A DNA stretch of 64,000 bases, from contig JABTTQ020001494.1 of the NCBI GenBank assembly GCA_016081115.2, forward strand, positions 124,001 through 188,000. Direction: 5' to 3'. This stretch comes from Rehmannia glutinosa (lineage: Eukaryota; Streptophyta; Magnoliopsida; Lamiales; Orobanchaceae). Shown in pieces: positions 33,251 through 45,006 of the stretch. Under the pieces are notes generated by a model that saw nothing but the letters and a program-made list of their open reading frames with translations, did no database searches and was not told the origin of the DNA. Position 1 is the stretch's first letter. Every line of letters begins with the position of its first letter. A program made the translations under genes and the position numbers.

Positions 33251-34600
33251 AGCAGGGATGGGGTGATCTGCCAATAAATCCGCCAAGACTTGCCCTTTTA
33301 CTACCTTTTGAGGGACATATGTGATTTTAAATTGTTGCAACTGAAGATACCACATTGCAAGTCTATCAGAAAGAATTGGCTTGTCATAACATACTTTAGT
33401 GGGTTTGCTTTTGTGATAACCATCATGTTAATAATTAAATTAGAGGTTAATATAAGAGTTATGTTGGGGGTTAGTTTAGGGGTTTATTGCAGGGGCTATT
33501 TTAGAGTTATTTAGGGGTTAGAATTGATTAGTATAAATATGTATAACTTCATAAACAAATTTTACACCATATTACTAAGAATTATAAGAAAACGAAGGGA
33601 TTGAGAATTAGGACTTTTATCGTTCATTTTTCTACATCGAATACCTGCGATTATTAAGGTAGGAATTTCTATATTATTTGTCTTTATTTAATGTTTTATG
33701 ATTGTATTTTATTAATTGCAATATATGTCAAGATAAAACAAATTCATATAAGCTAGGGGCCATAAAAATGGTCTGAGATCAAAAGTATCTTCGGGGTGAA
33801 CCAGCAATGCTATATGCAGTAACTGGCCAGTCAGAGAAAAAGGAGGAAATTAATGAATTTATTGTTGTAATTATGTGAATACTTTTCATGTTATATTAAA
33901 TATTGACAGATATATCCCTACTGAGCGAGACGAAGCTCACCCCTATTATTATCATGGCTTTCAGGTTGAGAAATTCGGCTAAAGATATGATGTTGTAGAT
34001 GGTGGAATAAATCATGCTACATTTATATTTTAAATAATTATGATCGGACTAAATTTTATATTTATTTCTTTAATTTTTTTTCTGGTTTATGCTTGGGATA
34101 ATTATTGGATATTTAATTTGGAATATATTATTATTATTATATTATTATTATTATTATCATCATATTTTTTTCTTAAGAATTAAAAATTCTAAATCGACTT
34201 TTTGATAATTATTGGGATCACTTTAATTTATAAATTCGTGTTTTCTTAATAATATTTTTAGAGTACTTTAAATTCATAAACTTGGGTCGTTACAGCTTTC
34301 GAGACAAGACGAATGGTGTGAGCTTGAAAGTAGTTTTTCAACTTTTGGATTGTGAAGATTAATGCCAAACATATCTTTTCGATCGGTGAATAATTCAACT
34401 CATTTGGTGTCATCATTCGACTCAAGTAGTATAGAGCGCTCTCTTTTCCACCATCATTTTCTTGTGCTAGTAGAGCTCCAATAGAACGTTCTTGAGCAGC
34501 GATATAAAGGATTAATGGGCACCCATGTATTGGTGCAACCAACACAGTAGACTTCGTCAGATATGCTTTGATACTTTTGAAAGCATTCCGGCAAGATTCA
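33251..34600 (-). pseudogene. First RNase H domain of the Tat element, split by a solo LTR
   Basis: The upstream part has LTKSTVLVAPIHGCPLILYI, ALLAQENDGGKESALYYLSR and SPIEKICLALIFTIQKLKNY (34330-34580). After the inserted LTR (33412-34294) the sequence resumes with residues matching the end of the domain and the connection QLQQFKITYVPQKVVKGQVL (33290-33350). Removing the insertion and one copy of GCTTT restores continuity. Confidence 0.8.
33412..34294 (-). mobile_element. Solo LTR, 883 bp, with target duplication GCTTT
   Basis: On the minus strand it starts TGTAACGACCCAAG at 34294 and ends GGTTATCACA at 33412, flanked by GCTTT (33407-33411 and 34295-34299). It sits inside the RNase H coding region of the Tat element. 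TGTAACGACCC is a common start of Ty3/gypsy chromovirus LTRs. No internal region is present. Confidence 0.85.
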
Positions 34601-35371
34601 TCCCATTCAAATGGAACGCCTTTCTTCATAAGACGACTGAATGGTTGGCAACGACCAACTAGATTTTGTAACGAACCTTCGAAGATAAGCCAATTTTCCT
34701 TGCAAACTTTTGAGTTCGTGAATATCACGGGGTTCAGGCATCCTTACTATCGCATCGATCTTTGCTTGCTCAATCTCGATACCTCGATGACGAACTACAA
34801 ACCCAAAAAACGTTCCGGACTGGACACCGAATGCACTCTTTAATGGGTTCATCTTAAGTTGATATCTCCTTAATCGTTCAAAAACTTTCCTCAGATCAAG
34901 GAGGTGATCTTCTCGCTTCTTAGACTTCACGACCACATTATCGACATATCACTCAATATTTTTGTTATGCATATCATCGAAGATTTTCTACATAGCTCTT
35001 TGATATGTAGCTCCAGCATTCTTCAAACCGAATGGAAATACTTTGTAGTAGTATATACCTTTTGGAGTACGAAAGGCTGTCAACTCTTCATCCTCTGGAG
35101 CCATACGTATTTGATAGTATCCAGACGATCCATCCATGAAAGATAATGCTTCGTGGCTCGTAGTGGCATCAATCATGAGTTCAGTTATGGGAAATGGAAA
35201 ATCGTCTTTGGAACACGCCCCATTTAGATCTCTAAAGTCAACACAAACTCTGGTTTGACCATTCTTCTTCCTTACAGGGATAATGCTCGAGATACGTGTA
35301 GGGTACTTGACTTCTCGAATGAACCCAGCTTCGATGAGTTTGTTTACTTTAGCTTCAATTAATGGAACCAA
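34600..35371 (-). pseudogene. Reverse transcriptase of the Tat element
   Basis: The first piece (34988-35371) contains EAGFIREVKYPTRISSIIPV, VCVDFRDLNGACSKDDFPFP and FMDGSSGYYQIRMAPEDEEL, then FPFGLKNAGATYQRAM. The catalytic segment YVDNVVVKSK (about 34920-34950) follows, but an in-frame TGA stands just before it. The third piece has GVQSGTFFGFVVRHRGIEI and MPEPRDIHELKSLQGKLAYL (34607-34936). The order and spacing fit a full RT. The stop and frame change make it non-functional as read. Confidence 0.88.
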
Positions 35372-35383
35372 GTCGGGCCAAAA

Positions 35384-36310
35384 TCATCGTTGAACTTGCT
35401 TAATTGGATGGGTTCCTTTCTTAACGGACAAGTGATGTACTGCTACTTTTGGGGCTAATCCGGGCATCTCTTTGTAGGACCAAGAGAATACATCCTTGTA
35501 CTCCTGAAGCAGTTTGACGTATGAGTTTTCTTCATCAATTGTTAATAATGCACTGATGTAGATTGGTCGTGGATTACCAATGTTGCCCAAATAAATTTCT
35601 TTTAGCTCGTCGACCGTGGCTTTGGTCTCTTCTTCAAGTTCGGGAGGAGCATCTTTGGCATCTTCTTCTTCCCCTTCTTCGCTCAAGGTGATATGATATG
35701 TCGATGCCATATTTTCCTTATCATCTTCATCGTCTTGAGGTTGTGTGAAAACAATAGTTCGAAATTTGGCCTTCAGAACTATCTCACATGATATGAGAAA
35801 TGTCGTTTGTCGCTTCATACGAGATGGAACAAGACTACGAAGCTTTTGGGTAGCCCGTGAATTTCTAGATCTTTGCCAATATTTTGATGTTGTAGAGATG
35901 CCCAGTCTTTGATGTATGGTTCCTTTGCTCTTCAACTTTTGGACGGGGCCGAGTCTATCAAAGACTAATATTCGTCGCACCTCCTTTCCATTTTTATCAA
36001 AGGCATCCTCTGTCGATGAAAGTTCTCCTTCAGACACTTAATTGATGTTGGCTCTTCTAATGGCGATACGAATGGGAGTTGGTGCCACAAACCCAAGACC
36101 TGTCCGAGTATTTTTAACATGTCCATTTTCTTTTGACATCCTTGCAGTATTCGTAGCTTCAGAAGGGAGCCCACCCAACGTGGAATTCTCTTGCGGATTA
36201 TATCCAGCTTTAACAAGAAGATTGTAAGCTTTTGGATCAAAGCATTTCGCATTTTGGAGCCCTTCTCCATGTTCAGTCTTAGTTCTCTCAGTTGGGCAGA
36301 CAAACTTTCA
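35384..36310 (-). pseudogene. Spacer region between protease and RT of the Tat element
   Basis: Open pieces (35384-36037 and 35965-36303) end in SYVKLLQEYKDVFSWSYKEM and KKGTHPIKQVQR, the conserved lead-in to reverse transcriptase in this lineage. The acidic stretch EEGEEEDAKDAPPELEEETK precedes it. The two pieces overlap in different frames, indicating an indel near 36000. Confidence 0.7.
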
Positions 36311-36322
36311 AATGGTTGTGGC

Positions 36323-36953
36323 TAGGGGTGTCAATTTCAAACCCGACACGCAAACCCGACACGAACCTAACACGAAATTAATAGGTATGGGTCCAGGCTT
36401 CGTGGGTCCGGTCGAAAATGGGTCGAACCCGAATAACTCCGCCAATTAAACAGTCGGGTTCGGGTCAACCTCATCGTGACCCATTTAACCCGTCTAACCC
36501 GTTTGTGAATTTAAAAGAAAATTAAATAAATAATTAATTGTAAGAAAAAACAACAAACAAGACATGTCATTAAAACTTAAATGATAAAACCTCTTTAATT
36601 ATATATTCGTTATTATTATGCATGTCATTCTGAATATTGTCCTTAAAATATGATTAGTATGTTATGTTATTTATGCAATTATGTTATTTCTTTTTGTATA
36701 TTGTGAATTGCAATATTTTTTATTGATTGAATATTGTATGACAGTGATTGTTTTTCAAAAAAATAAATTTATTCAGTTAAAACTATTAAATTTATATAAA
36801 AATAATTTTATTAAACGGGTTACGTGGGTCGGGTCCGGGTTACCTGTGAAATAAGTAGGTCGGGTCCGGGTTCAAGATTCTGACACGAATAATTAAACAG
36901 GTCCTGCGAACCCGGACCCACGAACCCGGACCTAACCCGAATTGACACCCCTA
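36323..36953. mobile_element. hAT MITE with 8-bp target duplication
   Basis: Termini TAGGGGTGTCAATT and AATTGACACCCCTA are perfect inverted repeats over 14 bases. The octamer GTTGTGGC flanks both sides (36315-36322 and 36954-36961). Subterminal GACACGAACC/GGGTCCGGGTT motifs are typical of plant hAT MITEs. It is inserted into the protease-RT spacer of the Tat element. The open frame 36820-37002 straddles its right end and is not a gene. Confidence 0.92.
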
Positions 36954-37031
36954 GTTGTGGCGATGGCTTTTTGTCATCAAGTTTTGTTAAAGGCAACACC
37001 AATTCCTCCAGAGGTCCATTGTTATCGCGAC

Positions 37032-37640
37032 TTACAGAAGCACTCTTGACTTTGCTTTCTTTGACTTCATCATTTGTTGCTTAGGTGGATTTTCATTAGC
37101 CTTAATTGACTTAATGTCTTCTAAGTAGTACTTGGCATCAGCAAAATGTGACTCTACCTCAGTGAAAGGTTTGTCATCTCCAAGAACTTTTCTTACCACA
37201 CCATCTCTACAATATTTGAAGCATTGATGCCAAGTAGAAGTAACCACCCCATTTTCATGTAGCCAAGGACGCCCCAGAAGCATATTGTAAGAAGTTTTAG
37301 CGCCTATGACATGAAATAGTGCAGTTGAGGCCATTTCCCCCATCAACAATTTCAATCTTATGATGTCGAGAGCCCTTTGACCCCCTTGGTTGAAGCCTTG
37401 GATCATCAAACGGCTATTTGCAAGTTCATCCATGGGGATTTCCAACCCTTTCAGTGTGCGCAATGATAAGATATTTACTGTAGAGCCTCCATCAATCAAA
37501 ATTCTATTCACTTTTTGCTCGCGAGTATAGCCGGTCACAAACAATGGCCTATTGTGGGGTTTGGAACCAAGCAACAAGTCCTCATCAGTGAAAGTCATTG
37601 TTAAAATGCAATCTTCAGTTATTGTCAACTTTTTTCTCAA
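37032..37640 (-). pseudogene. Aspartic protease region of the Tat element
   Basis: A 202-codon open stretch contains NRILIDGGSTVNILSLRTLK (the catalytic Asp in DGGS, about residues 49-58 of the stretch), SYNMLLGRPWLHENGVVTST (the flap/C-terminal part) and a downstream acidic tail. DGGS in place of DTGA is usual for this lineage. It processes the polyprotein in intact elements. It is the longest uninterrupted frame in the Tat element. Confidence 0.82.
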
Positions 37641-37849
37641 ACAAACATGCTTCGTTAGATAAAGTTTGTTGCTCGCTTGTCACATTGCATGCGATATTAC
37701 CATCGTTCCACTTAGGTGTATTCTCCATCACAGCATCAATAGATCCAAATGTAATGTTGATAAGATTGTTAGTTGCACTATTTTCCTCAAGTGATATCTT
37801 TCCTTTGCGAGCTAACTGCATGACTTTGTCTTTAAATACAAAGCAATCG

Positions 37850-39343
37850 TGAATTGGATGGCCTATCAAATGATGGTTCTTGTAGTATTTCAGGTCATCA
37901 ACTCACTCAGCTTCGTCAGGACACTTCATTCAGGCAATTCAATGAGGTGTGCCTTGAGCAGATCATCAAATATCCCAGAGACATCAGAGTCGATGAATGG
38001 ATATTATTTTGCTTGCATTTCCCTCAGAGTAAACATTCTTTTCTCTCTCTCTTGAGGAATGTCTTTCTTCTAATTAGTCTTCGCATTTGCACTGCCTTTG
38101 AACTTGATAGGTGTTGTGTTAACTCCCATGGATTCATTGTTTGGAGCTTTAGAAGAGAACTTGCCCCATTTCTTGGCTTCATATCGTTCTTTGGGTTTTT
38201 GAGGCTCTTGGATGAGTGGTGCTTCAACTCCACTTGCGGCCTTGCTTAAATCCATATCATGAGCCCAAGTAGCCAACTCTTCAAATGTCTTTGGTTGGAT
38301 CCCCTGAAGGATGTATCGAAGGCCCCAATGCATTCATTGGATGCACATCTCAATAGCCGAAGCTTCTGACAACCGATCTTTACAGTTGAGGCTCAAATTC
38401 CTCCATCAATTGATGTAGTCGATAACAGGTTCTTCCTTCCACTGACGAGTATTTGTAAGCTCGATCATGCTAACTGTCCGCCAGGTGCTGTAAATTTAAT
38501 TGAGAAACTCCTGTTCTAATTGCTCCCAACTGTCAATTGAATTTGCTTCCAAGTCAATATACCAATCGAACGTGTTGCCCTTCAAGGATTGGACAAAGTG
38601 CTTTATGAGGCGATCACCATAAGTCCCAACATCATTACACATTTAAATAAAGTGAGCCACATGTTGCTTTGGGTTGCCCTTGCCGTCAAATTGTTGGAAC
38701 TTCGGAGGTTGGTAACCGACATGCATCTTTAAGTTGTCAATTCTTTGCGTGTATGGTTTGGCGTAAGTCATATATGACTTGGAACTTCTATCAAACTTGT
38801 CTTTAATATTCCCCATAATGAATTCCCTAAGTTATCGACTGGAATCAGCCCATCAGACGAGACATGCAACTCATTTTCTGGAGACTTCTCTTTTTTATTT
38901 GGCCGATGCTTAATGGATGTATTGACTTCGCCATTTCTTTCTACTTGCTTGCCCATCGCACGACTTGTATCAACATTATCTATTTTGTTCATCAACTTGC
39001 TGATTTGTGAGTCTTGTTCTTTGACATGATTGGCGAGTCCATCAATGGCCCTCGTCTAACTTGCGATTTGCTCTTCAAGCGATGTAGCATTCGTCACCAT
39101 AACGGGTGCCATGTTTGAGCAACTTGATGTCGAGCGGGAGGTTGGGGATGAAGCATCATCTCTTAAGTCTCCATCATCTTCAAGATGAGTTAGATTTTCT
39201 TTAGCTCGTACCGGAGTCTCCTTAAAGGATGCAGTCAGCTTCTTGGACATACTCCTTGTAGTGATACCAACACTCTTACTTGTGTTACTTGAAGAGTTTG
39301 AAGAAACAGCCTTCGTTGATGTGATTTTGCGAGTAGCCATCAC
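37850..39343 (-). pseudogene. Gag of the Tat element
   Basis: The frame begins at Met 39343 with a Ser/Thr-rich basic leader (ATRKITSTKAVSSNSSSNTS), then NNKIDNVD-like coiled sequence (38768-38995), then the capsid region ending WGLRYILQGIQPKTFEELAT and WAHDMDLSKAASG (38230-38330). Several frame breaks occur between 38350 and 38760. The start lies about 70 bases after the 5' LTR, consistent with gag. Confidence 0.75.
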
Positions 39344-39389
39344 GATACTTCAAGATTTATTGTGTAATAGATGAGAGGTAGAGATTATC

Positions 39390-39410
39390 CCACTAGGCGT
39401 ACCAAAAATT
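39390..39410 (-). other. Putative primer-binding region of the Tat element
   Basis: Directly inside the 5' LTR the minus strand reads AATTTTTGGTACGCCTAGTG. TGG is the usual first triplet of a tRNA primer site. The matching tRNA was not determined. Confidence 0.45.
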
Positions 39411-40373
39411 TGTAACACAAATTTTTTCTGCGAATTAACAAACAAGAAAAAGCGTACAAATTAAATATATATGAATCAAAATAAAAAATATAGGTTGCAA
39501 TCTCTATTTCTCCTCTAATTCTTTTCTTCAAGAACAAAATATCCTTAATTCGAGAATTTGGAGTTGAACTCTTCAGTTTGATCTTCTCCAAATTTGAACT
39601 TGAATTTCAATATCGTTATTCAAGGGCTAGAAAGCTTAATCTCGAATCAAACGTGGAATATTCAATATATTTAACTTTTAAACGTAAGACCTTTTTGGTG
39701 GGTTTGGCTATTCGATCTTCCTCCAAGATGGATTTGACTTCAATAACGTTAACTCGAGAGCTTGAAAGCTTATTCCCGAATCAAACACCGTGATTTGAGT
39801 GAACTCCGCGATGAACGCTTTAAATTTCTCCTTGAACACCGTTGATCTCCTTGAATTTGTTCCTTTTGACTTGCGAGAATTTCCTCCACTACCTTCTTGC
39901 TTGGATTTTTTCTCTTCGAATTGTGTTTTAATTTCTTGAGAATGACCCCTATTTATACTTGTAGGAGGGGGGTCTTTGGATAACTCATAACATGAAGGCT
40001 TTGATTTGATTGGTCTTTTAAGATTTAATATTTATTTCTTTAATCACAAATTGTGATGATTATCAAAAAAAAAATTATCAAGATAAATCTTGATTTTTGA
40101 CATTTGGCAATCTTTAATTGGCCAACAAAATATATATTAAAATACCAATTAATTAACTATTTAAATTAAAAATTAAATTTAATTAAATTCTCAAGTATAA
40201 ATAGAAATTATAAAATTGATATTTAATAAAGAATTTCACATGTGACACTATTTCATTGATGGGTAAGTCGATGCTACCCACTTGGGTAGCTACCCAAGTG
40301 AGTTCTATACCATTGGATTAACACACACCCATATGGATGTGTGTGTGTATGTTACAAAATTAATTTGTCTACT
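39411..40373 (-). mobile_element. 5' LTR of the Tat element
   Basis: Aligns with 26881-27760 from TGTAACACAAATTTT to the TTTAATTT end, here degenerated to TTAATTTGTCTACT. The TATA box (minus) lies at 39946-39957. It carries a 95-base insertion at 40256-40350 with a 22-base perfect palindrome. It is followed by the target duplication GTCAT. Confidence 0.88.
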
Positions 40374-40378
40374 GTCAT

Positions 40379-42189
40379 ATACCATTATACCAACATTATT
40401 TCTCACTAGATTTTCTCTCTCTAAAAGCATATTCTTCATCTTCTGGGCATCTCTCTCGTAAATACACATATACAGTCAAACAGCCAGATCTTCTCTCTCT
40501 AGATTTCATCACTCTAAAAACAATTTTCTTTCATCTTTTGTGCATTGTCAGACAACAATACTAGGAGAATAAATCTAGTCTTAAGCATTTGATTCATACT
40601 TTAATTTGTCGTAAAATTTGTTAAATTCTCGATACTAATTTAAGGGTCTTGTAGTAATTTTATTTTGTTAACTTTGGTTGTGGTTTGGATTTGATTCGTG
40701 GTGGGTGTGCAATTAGTTCAATCTTGACAAAATATGTTATTGAAGTAAATATGTTTTTCATATGGTTTTGGTAAAAATTATTACACATGTAAGTAAAAAG
40801 TATTACATCTTGAACTAAAAAGTATTACAATTTTATGTGAAAAGTATTACATATTGAAATAAAAAAAATATTACATAATGAACTGAATATTATTACATGT
40901 TGAACTAAAAAATATTAAAGTTTTAAGTGAAAAGTATTAACGTTTAAGTGAAAAAGTGTTAATTTTGAACTGGATAGTATTACATTTTGAATTAAAAAGT
41001 ATTACAATTTTAAGTGAAAGAAGAACCACTTAAATAATATTAGTCGGTGGCATAGTATCACTAGAGCGGTGATATTTTTGTAATATTAAATTGTAATATA
41101 GTATCACTTTAGACTCGAAAAATATTACTTTTATTAATGAAGTGTCACTTTTATTCTGAATAGCATACATTTACAAAGTAACAAGAATGATATTATTTAC
41201 TTGTAAAGTTATATACTACCTTGTTTAACAGTATTACTTTTACTCCAAAAAGTAACAATTCTGATATTAGTAGTTCCTAAACCCAAACCCGTGGCATTTA
41301 TTGTAATATTTGGGGGGCAATGATATTTTTGTAATATTAAGCCAGTAACATAGTATTACACATTTAACTGAAAATATTAATGTTGAACTAAAAAGTATTT
41401 CAGTTTTAAGTGAAAAATATTACATATTTAAGTGAAGTATTACAAGTTGAACTGAAAAATATTACACGGCACTAAAAAGTATTATAGTTTTAATTGGAAA
41501 ATATTACACATTGAACTGAAAAGTATTAAAGTTTAAAATAAAAAATATTATATGTTTAAGTAAAATGTATTACATATTGACAGAAAAGTATTAAATGTTG
41601 AACTAAAAAGTATTATTATTTTAATTAAAACTATAATACTTTTTTTAACAGAGATAAAGTCTCATAATTTTGAATTCTAATTGTCCGCAATAATTTTGCA
41701 CGAGTGGAATTTGTTCTTGGCCGCAAAGAAGTTAGAGTGGTTGTGAGAACTGAGAACTCATCCAATTGAAATAGCTTTCCTCATTAATTTCAAGCTTATT
41801 GAAGTTGTTGGAATATAAGATGGAATTTATACTAACGCTGAAGAATAAAATTAGTTTTGGCACAATTTTACATTATTAAGGAATATAATCAATTAAAATA
41901 AAAATTAAAAATATTGATACCAAAATTTCAAAAAATAAAATAAAAATTTATCTACCTAGTATCCATTTGTTCATAGAATTTTTAATCGAGTAATAGGTGG
42001 TCGGGGCATACATTTTTTGTTTAGGTTTTGTAACTAAACGAAGAAGCTGGAGGAGTTAAGAATGAGGTTCTAGATTTCATATGCATTAAAAATGTCAAAT
42101 AAAAAAAAGAAGAAAAATTTGGTCTAATTTTTGGTTATTGATACCATAGTTACAAGCAACAGACCTCTCGGCCGAGGGGAGGTTAGATT
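40379..42189. other. Noncoding region with AAAAGTATTACA minisatellite
   Basis: From about 40770 to 41640 the sequence is made of degenerate 18-25 base units on the theme AAAAGTATTACATTTTGAACT. The flanks are AT-rich with no coding signal. Confidence 0.7.
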
Positions 42190-42868
42190 CAGGGTCGGAC
42201 CTGTGATTCACAGGGCCCTAGGCAAGATTCTAAAAATGGGTCCTCTGAAGCACAACACTTAGAGGTAAAAACCCCAACAAGGCAACAATGTTTCAACTAA
42301 TAATCTAATAAAAAGTAGTCCATAGTAGGAAAAACCTGACATATATTTCGAAGACATTTTTCTGCATAAATAATGTGATATATTAATTTTTAAATGATAA
42401 TATATTTAATATATTAATTTTTTATACATTTCGAATTACATCAAGATTTGTAAAATTGTACCAAACTAACCAATCAACATAATATAATTTGGTGTAATAC
42501 TTCTCAAAATCAAACAACAACTTGTCTGTTCTAATTCTTGGCATATAATTGTATGCACTAGCCACTAAATACTAATCACATGACAAATCACAAATGAAAA
42601 CTTATTATAAAATTGGGTAGAGTTTGGTCCAATTAATTTTGTGGGTTTCAATCTACAAAAACAATAGAAATTAAAACTTTGAATATTTGAAATATTAAAA
42701 TAATTTGGAGATTCAATGAGAAATGTTCTGTTGGCTATACGTTTTGCAAAGGTATGTGACTTAATTTACATTTATTGGGTTAAATAAATTGGGCCTACTA
42801 AAAAGTAAGAAAAAAAAATTGGGCCCCAAGGCCCCAGCCTCTTTGGCCTTTGCCCAAGTACGGCCCTG
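42190..42868. mobile_element. hAT MITE with 8-bp target duplication
   Basis: Left end CAGGGTCGGACC and right end ACGGCCCTG form short imperfect inverted repeats. Flanking octamers GTTAGATT (42182-42189) and GTTGGATT (42869-42876) differ at one base. The subterminal GGGCCCTAGGCAA/TTTGCCCAAG is also inverted. Length 679 bases, noncoding. Confidence 0.75.
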
Positions 42869-43014
42869 GTTGGATTTCAACCCACATTTCTATTGTCTAT
42901 TTTGTATCTGTGGTTTTTTCTCTTGTTGGGCGGTGGTTCACAGTTTTGTGGTTGATAATTGGGTAAGGGGAAGAAGCAGAATGAGGGAGGAGGGAGAGAA
43001 AGAGAAGGTTTTGT

Positions 43015-43388
43015 AAGGCTGTGATTAGATGTGAACAATTTTCACAAAATTTTCCCTCAAATTTTTTTTAACCCAAATTGTGATTGGTTGTAAAACATTT
43101 CAAAAAATATATTGTTCACTTATTTCTATTTTTTCAATCATCAATCACATTAACTATCATTATTACACAATTACATCACAAAACACTATTCACACTCTCT
43201 TAATTTTCAAACTATCAATCACATTCAACCACTATTTTACTTAAAAAATCATCAATCATCATCATATTTTCATCTTACATCCAATTATACTCTAAAAAAA
43301 TTTCATTACTTTTCAAAAACAACTTTTCACCACTATTCACTTTAAAATTGAAAATGAATGAAATGAAAGCAGGTCTAATCGCAGCCTT
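43015..43388. mobile_element. MITE with 15-bp inverted termini
   Basis: AAGGCTGTGATTAGA at the left and its inverted complement with one mismatch at the right. The interior is rich in ATCAATCACATT motifs. The target duplication is short and ambiguous (TA/TAA), so the superfamily is unclear (PIF/Harbinger or Stowaway-like). Confidence 0.65.
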
Positions 43389-43539
43389 ATTTTCTTTTCT
43401 TTTTTTTTTTTTTCCCGAGTTAGGTAGGTTATAGATTTGGGTTTGGGTGTTGACACCCATCTCACGGATTCAGATCTGAAGACGGTCTGATAAGAAACTC
43501 ACTCTAATTCATGATGTGTATTTTCAAATTTCGAAAACT

Positions 43540-44040
43540 ATTTTCTTTATATAATTCTAATTAAAGCACCTTAAAAGTTGACTATCAAAAAAAACAAAAA
43601 CTATCATTTCAATAATAATCAATCTTTTCTTTATTGTAGAGATTTTAATTACTTTTTATAGTAGTCGAAAATGGGCGGAAAAATTTCACGCTACAATTTT
43701 GAGATACTTATATATATATATATATATATATTAAAGGCAGATGATACATGAATGGTATAATCGTCAGTTTTAATTAAAATGACTAAAAAACATAATTCTG
43801 AAAATACATGACTATTTTTTATTTCACAAAATATGTGTCAAATTTGATCTATTACCACTATCAAATATGATTAAATAGGATTTGTAACTTATTGATGAGA
43901 ACCTTGATGTTTATACAAAACTAATTCATGATATTTAACTTACAGGGGATAAAAATATTGATGATTACTCCCCCTTTGTTCTGCCGAATGTTATCCCAAT
44001 TGTTATAGTGATGTGAAATCTGCAATCAAATATGATAGGT
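43540..44040. repeat. Repeat family R, copy II left part
   Basis: AATTAAAGCACCTTAAAAGT through GGGCGGAAAAATTTCACGCT, a TA microsatellite (43708-43732), then TTAAAGGCAGATGATACATG to CTGCCGAATGTTATCCC. It resumes at 56521 after the 12.5 kb composite insertion. The 57120-57300 segment repeats the same start. Confidence 0.65.
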
Positions 44041-44748
44041 AGAGATGTTAAATGGATCGCGGCCCGTTGGCCAGGACCATTTAAACCGGGAAAAAAGAGG
44101 GTTAGAGCCAAATTATTTTGGCCCATTTAAATCCGGTCCTTTTTTTGCCCGAATCATTTAACCCGAGGCCCATTAGGGCTAGCCCACTAGCCCGCCAATT
44201 GTGTTTTTTTAAAAAATAAATATAATTTTAATATTATAAATCTATTTTATTACATATTACCTATTACTAAATATATTTCTTCAAGCTCACATCTCCTCAT
44301 CTTTAATAGATTTAAATGTATAATTCTTAAAACTATGACTTATAGTCATATGAATATTTTTTTAAAAAAAAAAATATTATTTTTTTTTTCATTTTATATG
44401 GGTATATATTATATAATGCTAATTTTTATTATTATAGTTTTATTTTAAAATTTTAGATCATGGAATATTTAAATTTTATAATTCTATTAATGCAATATAA
44501 TTATAAACTATGCAAGATTTTTTTATAATGAATACTTTAACTTAAGAGGAAATACCACAAAATACCCTCATTTTTCAAAAAAAGACAAAAATATCACCCT
44601 ATTCCAAATCTACTCGATCCTCTCCTTTTGTTCCCAAATATACCCACCCACTTTACATTTCTATTCAGTTTTTTACCCTCTCCTTTGGTTTCAACACCTC
44701 CTTCTCCGCTGAGGATTCACGTTTAATAACATGACTGTGAACTTCATG

Positions 44749-44947
44749 CTAGAACTCTGCATCGAACACCTTCAAATCGTCCCCGGCGACAACTTCCACG
44801 TGGCGCTTGCAGTATTCGAGAACCTTCGCCAGGATCTTCGACGTGACGTTGTGTACTGGGATAATGGTGTCGGCGCAGCGCCTCCTCCACCTCAAACGTC
44901 TCGCCGTTGGAGCTCCTTAGAACGATCATCTTTGCTGCAGATGACAT
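44749..44947 (-). pseudogene. Captured SKP1-like gene fragment
   Basis: From ATG at 44947 the frame reads SSAAKMIVLRSSNGETFEVE then EA, the N-terminus of plant SKP1 (ASK) proteins, the adaptor of SCF ubiquitin ligases. After GCGCTGCG the frame changes and continues ADTIIPVHNVTSKILAKVLE, YCKRHVE and DLKVFDAEF to a stop at 44749. The segment that normally follows EVEEAVA (about 15 residues around the acidic loop) is missing, and that deletion causes the frame change. No intron is needed. It lies just inside the left MULE terminus, as expected for a captured host gene piece. The plus-strand open frame 44731-45078 is its shadow. Confidence 0.8.
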
Positions 44948-45006
44948 CGATCAGATTTCAAACGAACTGGGTATCTTCGTTTATGTTTTGTTTTTTCCCT
45001 TTTTTG

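Larger units (their letters stand above)
26876..40378 (-). mobile_element. Complete Tat-lineage Ty3/gypsy element with TSD GTCAT
   Basis: Two LTRs (26881-27760 and 39411-40373) enclose a minus-strand gag-protease-RT-RNase H-integrase region and an antisense ORF. The 5-bp duplication GTCAT flanks the element (26876-26880 and 40374-40378). A second RNase H-like segment downstream of the first, and the extra ORF between pol and the 3' LTR, are hallmarks of the Tat lineage. The element is itself interrupted by a solo LTR (33412-34294) and a hAT MITE (36323-36953). Its LTRs differ at many positions and by a 95-base insertion, so it is old and inactive. Confidence 0.9.

Noticed and set aside
31804..34843. 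Plus-strand ORFs over the Tat pol region
   Set aside because: Shadows of integrase, RNase H and RT readings on the minus strand; no domain in their own frame.
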